From contig NZ_CP012371.1 in assembly GCF_000619905.2 (NCBI RefSeq), positions 62,001 through 126,000 of the forward strand: a stretch of 64,000 nt of DNA, in the 5' to 3' direction. A program made the translations under genes and the position numbers. The notes under the pieces were generated by a model. The model did not search any database. It worked only from the letters and a program-made list of their open reading frames with translations, and was not told the origin of the DNA. This document shows, piece after piece, positions 59,818 to 64,000 of this stretch. How positions within the stretch are numbered: the first letter of the stretch is position 1; every line of letters begins with the position of its first letter. This stretch comes from Nitrosospira briensis C-128 (GTDB taxonomy: Bacteria > Pseudomonadota > Gammaproteobacteria > Burkholderiales > Nitrosomonadaceae).

Positions 59818-61854
59818 GTGAGCGCTTTCAGAATCACCGGGTTTTCCGGGTTGGTGCCAAGGCTGGCAAAACAGTTGCTTGGCGCCAGCCAGGCTCAGGT
59901 TGCGACCAACTGTAATTTGACAAGCGGCGATTTACGCCCGATAAACGGCCCGCGTCTGGTATTTGCACCGGTCATCGCCAACGACATCGTTTCCATGTTT
60001 CGCATGGAGAAGGATGGGAATGAAAAATGGCTGGCGTGGGACAAGGATGTGGATGTTGCCCGTTCTCCTGTTGCCGGGAATACATCGCGACGCTTTTACT
60101 ACACCGGCGATGGTGAACCGCGCGCATCGGAATATGACATGGCGACTGCGGGCGCTGGGCCTTATCCATCGGGCTGCTATGTGCTGGGCGTGGCGCAACC
60201 GCTTAACCCGCCTGCTGTCATGCCTGCCGGCGGCGCTGGATCGACGGTTACCCGTTCCTACGTTTATACCTTTGTCACACAATGGGGCGAAGAATCCGCG
60301 CCGTCGCCCGCATCCTCGGTAACGACCGGTAAGGATGACGATACCTGGGCGCTATCAGGCATGGATACCGCGCCGCCCAATACCGGGTCAATAACCGGCG
60401 CTGTGAAGGATATACCATTTGGGGGACAGGTAGAGATCACGCTGGATACGGTGTATGGGCTTCGGGCGCACGAGAAAATCAGGTTCACATCCGTGGAGGG
60501 CATGACGGATCTCAATGGCGAGTTTGCGCTGGTGCGTGTGGATCCAGCCACCAATAAGGTCGTGGTGTCGCTATCGACAACACAGGTTTACACCGCCGGC
60601 GGGGCATGGGTACGGGTGGCGCGGCACAATACGAGCGGCATGACCAAGCGTATTTACCGCACCCTCACCACTTCGGGTGGCTCGGAGTATCACTATGTCG
60701 TCACGGTATCCGCAATTACCGCCACGTACGATGATTCAACCCGCGATGAGGAAGTTGCCCTCGGTGAAATGTTGCCGTCCACAACATGGAATATGCCGCC
60801 AGCGGACATGAAGGGTATTACGATTCTTGCAAATGGGGTTGCCGCTGGTTTCGCGGGCAATGAAGTCCTGTTCTCGGAACCATTCAAGCCCTATGCCTGG
60901 CCGACCTCTTACCGCCAGACCTATGATCAGGACATCGTCGCGATTGCCGTTACCGGCGCCACGCTGGTCGGAATGACCGAAGGCAACCCATTTACCATCA
61001 GCGGGGTTGATCCGGTGACAATGGGCGGCGGCATGGAAAAGTTGGGTGTTGCGTGGCCCTGTATGTCGAAGCGCGGCGTGGCGAGCTTTGCATTCGGCAT
61101 AGGCTACCCCGCCCCGCAAGGCATGGTAATGATTGGAGCGAATAGCGACATCGTTACCAAAGATCTGTTTACGCAAAGAGAATGGGCGGAACTGAACCCT
61201 GCCACATTTATCGGGACCTCTGCCGATAACCGCTATTACGCAGGTTATACCGCTAACGATAGTTCGCTCATGTTTGTGATCGACAAGGCTGAGAGCGCAT
61301 CCTTTATCAAGGTGAATCAGAATATCACCGCAATATGGGCGGACCCGGCTACAGGCAAACTCTATGTGGCAGTGGACAAGAAAATTTACGAATGGGAAGG
61401 CGATGCCGGGGCCAAACTCGCCTACGAGTGGAAAAGCAGGAAATTCATCACTGCGTCTCCCGTTAATTATGGAGCGGCGAAGATAGACGCTGACTTCGAT
61501 ATGCCGGAAATGGAGGTGGCATCCGCGCAGACTTCTTACGATGCGGCTATTGCAGCAAACCAGGCATTGATTACCGCCGGGATGATGAATGACGGATTAG
61601 CCGACTCCTGTCTCGCCGAATATGAGATTGGCGGCGATGCCATGCAGGATATTCCGCCCCTTGCCATCGATTCCCTGCAATTTCAGCTATGGGCGGGTGG
61701 TGCGTTGAAATTCACCAGGCAGGTGCGTAACAGCCGCGCTTTTCGGCTTCCCGCCGGGTATAAATCCGATAACGTGGAGATTGTGCTATCCGGCAATGTG
61801 AAGGTTACCGGAGTGGTACTGGCAGAGACAATGGATGGGTTAAAGCAGGCATAG
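59818..61854 (+). CDS. Large phage tail protein
   Basis: 678 residues, GTG start 12 bases after the lysozyme stop. It starts FRITGFSGLVPRLAKQLLGA and carries several beta-rich units (SYVYTFVTQWGEESAPSPAS, a fibronectin-type loop; IRFTSVEGMTDLNGEF; a beta-propeller-like end with FVIDKAESASFIKV and WADPATGKLYVAVDKK). Podovirus tail-tube or tail-needle-like proteins of this size are common near lysis genes. I do not recognise a specific family name; the virion location is inferred. Confidence 0.75.
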   Translation: MSAFRITGFSGLVPRLAKQLLGASQAQVATNCNLTSGDLRPINGPRLVFAPVIANDIVSMFRMEKDGNEKWLAWDKDVDVARSPVAGNTSRRFYYTGDGEPRASEYDMATAGAGPYPSGCYVLGVAQPLNPPAVMPAGGAGSTVTRSYVYTFVTQWGEESAPSPASSVTTGKDDDTWALSGMDTAPPNTGSITGAVKDIPFGGQVEITLDTVYGLRAHEKIRFTSVEGMTDLNGEFALVRVDPATNKVVVSLSTTQVYTAGGAWVRVARHNTSGMTKRIYRTLTTSGGSEYHYVVTVSAITATYDDSTRDEEVALGEMLPSTTWNMPPADMKGITILANGVAAGFAGNEVLFSEPFKPYAWPTSYRQTYDQDIVAIAVTGATLVGMTEGNPFTISGVDPVTMGGGMEKLGVAWPCMSKRGVASFAFGIGYPAPQGMVMIGANSDIVTKDLFTQREWAELNPATFIGTSADNRYYAGYTANDSSLMFVIDKAESASFIKVNQNITAIWADPATGKLYVAVDKKIYEWEGDAGAKLAYEWKSRKFITASPVNYGAAKIDADFDMPEMEVASAQTSYDAAIAANQALITAGMMNDGLADSCLAEYEIGGDAMQDIPPLAIDSLQFQLWAGGALKFTRQVRNSRAFRLPAGYKSDNVEIVLSGNVKVTGVVLAETMDGLKQA

Positions 61855-61937
61855 CAAGTGTTTATTTAAAAAGTGACCTGCTTAGTTCGCTCAGTTTGTC
61901 TGGGCGTTTTTTTTGTTTATGGAAAAAGGAGTATCGA

Positions 61938-62321
61938 GTGGCAAAATACGTTCATTCCGATGTACTGGACGGCGGCCTCAATGCAATCAGAAATGGCGCC
62001 ATCCGCATGCTTTTGCTCAAAACCTACATGCCGGCGGACAGCTACGCAACAGTAACCGGAAACGCGATCTGTGAAGTTACCATGACCTCTGGCGACTACG
62101 CGCTAACCGGCGCCGATGGCGCGGCACGTGTCTTGAGTATTTCAGCCAAGAGCGGAGCGGCTTTCGCCAACTCAGGCGCAGCGCCGGATCTGCACATTGC
62201 TTTTACCGATAGCGTCAGCAAGGTTTTGCTGGTGACGGATGAAACCAGCGATCAGGTGATTACCAGCGGGAATACCATCAATTTCCCGAGCCTGACTTAT
62301 ACCAGTTCACAGCCTGCCTAA
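61938..62321 (+). CDS. Small phage tail protein
   Basis: 127 residues from GTG 61938, set by AAGGAG six bases upstream; an in-frame ATG at 61896 lacks an RBS. Beta-rich (AKYVHSDVLDGGLNAIRNGA, GYALTGADGAARVLSIS). Similar small paired proteins follow tail genes in many podoviruses. Function unknown. Confidence 0.65.
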   Translation: MAKYVHSDVLDGGLNAIRNGAIRMLLLKTYMPADSYATVTGNAICEVTMTSGDYALTGADGAARVLSISAKSGAAFANSGAAPDLHIAFTDSVSKVLLVTDETSDQVITSGNTINFPSLTYTSSQPA

Positions 62322-62340
62322 AACCAGTTCACAGCCTGCT
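62304..62340. repeat. 17-base direct repeat ACCAGTTCACAGCCTGC
   Basis: Two copies separated by four bases, at the end of the small tail gene and just beyond its stop. The first copy codes for the final residues TSSQPA. A local duplication. Confidence 0.75.
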
Positions 62341-62378
62341 GGACGAGGTTTTCCCGGAAAACTCTTGAGGAACAGATC

Positions 62379-62816
62379 ATGGCAACCTTCACACAGACTC
62401 AGGGCGTTCGCAGCCCATCCGTACTCAACTTGGGAACGCTGGCGAACGCGACCTATATAACCTCGGCCGCAATTGACCTAGGCTCCGTTATTCCGTTGGA
62501 CGTTACTTTGGAAATTGAATGTGACCCGAACGGAACCCCTGCCGGCAACAGGCAGCTCATCCTGTTCGCAAAGCTATCGCTGGACAATACCAATTTTGGC
62601 AGCGGGCCGGAAAGCGGCACAACATCCACAGAAGAAGCGGACTTGCATTGGATCGGTTCAATGCCCTGCAACGATACCAACATACACAGGAAATTCTTCA
62701 GCTTGCAAGGCCTGCCCGTTACACGCTATCTCAAGCTGGTCGTAAAAAACGATACCGGCGTGGCGCTCAGTTCCGGTAATGTTTACCGGGCAGACATTAC
62801 CGGCCTTTCCACCTAG
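62379..62816 (+). CDS. Phage tail/virion protein
   Basis: 145 residues with TTGAGGAACAG ahead of ATG. Beta-rich with Asn/Gly loops (GTLANATYITSAAIDLGSVI, KLSLDNTNFGSGPESGTTS, YLKLVVKNDTGVALSSGNVY), which suggests a jelly-roll. No family assigned. It precedes the lectin-like gene by 11 bases. Confidence 0.6.
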   Translation: MATFTQTQGVRSPSVLNLGTLANATYITSAAIDLGSVIPLDVTLEIECDPNGTPAGNRQLILFAKLSLDNTNFGSGPESGTTSTEEADLHWIGSMPCNDTNIHRKFFSLQGLPVTRYLKLVVKNDTGVALSSGNVYRADITGLST

Positions 62817-62827
62817 ATTGCGTAAAC

Positions 62828-64000
62828 ATGTCCGTAATAATCCTGCCCAACCGACTTAACAAGCAGCCACAGTACGCTGCCCCGATCGACTACGCCGGGC
62901 TCGGTAAGAGCATACGCATACTGTGGAATCCAGCCGCTGGTCCCGTTGACCTCGCGACAGGCCGGATATGGTCTACGGGCGGTAATGCGGCAATAGCGAG
63001 GGGTCGGAAGGGGCACGTATTCACGTTCGACGGGGCCGATGATTATTACGGTTATACCGGGTATCCGGAGATTACCGGCAATGTCGGCTCCTTCTTCATC
63101 TGGTGTCCCACCGTAGGGGCCGCCGACACCTATGGGCATGCTTTATTCGGTGCATCGTCTCCTGTCGCGTTCGCTCATCAGATCAATCCAGCCATGCAAG
63201 TGCATATTGGTTCCAGTCCGCCCAGCAACGGGACGCTGCCATCCTGGTTCAATACCAGAAACCGGAGCCTTGTTCTTGTGTCGGGCGGCACAGCGGCAAC
63301 GTGCAGGGCTTTTCTCGACGGTAAAGACAGCGGGTTGACCTGGCCTGGCGCGCCCGCCGCGTGGGGACCGGGGAACAAGAATTTCAACCTTGGGCGATAT
63401 GTCGGCGGAACATCCTGGGATTTTGACGGGACAATACTCATCGCCGGGCATACCGAGAAAATCTGGGGCGACGCTGAATCAAGGGCGTTCCATGACAATC
63501 CGTGGCAGCTATTCAAGGTTTCTCCAAAAAAACTGTGGAAAAGCAGCGGTACGATACATTATTTGACTGCGGAAGCGCCGGTTCAGGCGAATTTCGGCGA
63601 CATGCGAGCAGTAGCGCAGGATCACGCGCTGGTTGGGTCCGCATCGATGCAAAATGGTACAGGCAGCGCCGGGCCGCTAATTCAGGATCAGGCTCTTGCT
63701 GTTGCACCCGTCGCTCAGACCAGCACATCAAGTGCGGATGGGCAGATTACCCGGAATCAGGTTCTTGCCGTTGTATCGAACGCTCAGGTTAATTCATCCA
63801 GTACCGGCGCGGTAACACAGGCACGGATGTTGATCGTGCCAGGGCAAACGCAGGGGCAGGCATGCTCCGTGCCAACGATAACCCAAACGCACATCATCGT
63901 TGCCACTGCGCCTACCCAGGAGAATAAAAGCACCACTGGCATCCTACATATCGCCAGCGGCGGGCTCGAAGCGGAATCGGCGGTTCAAGGAAACGCCGCT
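62828..64000 (+). CDS. Phage lectin-like tail protein (3' partial)
   Basis: Open from ATG 62828 to the window edge (391 codons, no stop). The first 230 residues resemble a concanavalin/LamG-type fold (TFDGADDYYGYTGYPEITG, CRAFLDGKDSGLT, NFNLGRYVGGTSWDFDGTIL, WGDAESRAFHDNPWQLF); such domains bind sugars at phage tail tips. From about residue 250 there are imperfect 22-residue repeats centred on QDQALAV, RNQVLAV, QARMLIV and QTHIIVA. It is the most likely receptor-binding protein of the prophage in this window. Confidence 0.75.
   Translation, partial: MSVIILPNRLNKQPQYAAPIDYAGLGKSIRILWNPAAGPVDLATGRIWSTGGNAAIARGRKGHVFTFDGADDYYGYTGYPEITGNVGSFFIWCPTVGAADTYGHALFGASSPVAFAHQINPAMQVHIGSSPPSNGTLPSWFNTRNRSLVLVSGGTAATCRAFLDGKDSGLTWPGAPAAWGPGNKNFNLGRYVGGTSWDFDGTILIAGHTEKIWGDAESRAFHDNPWQLFKVSPKKLWKSSGTIHYLTAEAPVQANFGDMRAVAQDHALVGSASMQNGTGSAGPLIQDQALAVAPVAQTSTSSADGQITRNQVLAVVSNAQVNSSSTGAVTQARMLIVPGQTQGQACSVPTITQTHIIVATAPTQENKSTTGILHIASGGLEAESAVQGNAA

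Overview
The window reads as about 44.6 kb of bacterial chromosome followed by about 19 kb of a tailed-phage prophage that runs off the right edge. The chromosomal part looks like a Betaproteobacterium. It has PEP-CTERM proteins, an RND efflux operon, hybrid histidine kinases, hemerythrins and many dispersed short repeats. A Nitrosomonadaceae host such as Nitrosospira is my best guess, but it rests on recognition of family style and no marker gene here proves it.

Layout from the left. 1-6170 is an RND-type tripartite efflux operon (permease cut by the window edge, adaptor, outer membrane factor). 6390-9873 has a stray pyruvate kinase fragment, a dicarboxylate symporter and the intact pyruvate kinase. 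9886-14422 has a miniature inverted-repeat element, a diguanylate cyclase, a lipoprotein, a FAD/Rieske oxidoreductase and a small secreted repeat protein. 14477-22250 has a winged-helix protein, a tRNA gene with a tRNA-Glu body but a UUG (Gln) anticodon, a desaturase, a hydrolase and two hybrid sensor kinases. 22251-25190 is a decayed stretch: remnants of a TonB-dependent receptor, a CDF metal transporter and a tyrosine recombinase surround an intact mntP and a 38-residue membrane peptide. 25557-29350 is a stress-type cluster (KGG protein, hemerythrin, Gly/Ser-rich protein, DUF4142 protein, truncated DUF2252 gene). 30040-34391 has a PEP-CTERM protein and an autotransporter. 34622-39030 is a cytochrome c / signal-bearing protein / p-cresol-methylhydroxylase-like flavoprotein cassette followed by a zinc alcohol dehydrogenase; together they could oxidise an alkylphenol or aromatic alcohol in the periplasm and then in the cytoplasm. 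39157-44615 has assorted oxidoreductases, a second hemerythrin, an FmdE-like protein and two small exported proteins, one of them Bor-like.

The prophage begins between about 44.65 and 45.17 kb. Here a perfect-consensus sigma70 promoter is followed by a run of three terminator hairpins, and could make a small RNA. Then come a spanin-like pair, terminase small and large subunits, a P22-type portal, a beta-helix protein, a scaffold-like protein, an N4-gp56-type major capsid protein, connectors, a tail-collar protein, a lysis cassette (small membrane protein, second spanin-like pair, SAR-type lysozyme) and tail proteins. A last gene with a lectin-like front and roughly 22-residue repeats is cut by the right edge. 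No integrase, repressor or replication gene of this prophage lies in the window.

Two families of non-autonomous inverted-repeat elements tie the regions together. Family A (ends CCTAAATCCGGTAGTTG) has copies at 9886, 37656 and 46527 and a fragment at 29541. Family B (ends CAGCCTGTCGG) has copies at 25837 and 43446 and a remnant at 22251. Several sit exactly against gene ends or starts, including one inside the phage terminase block and one abutting the alcohol dehydrogenase start codon.
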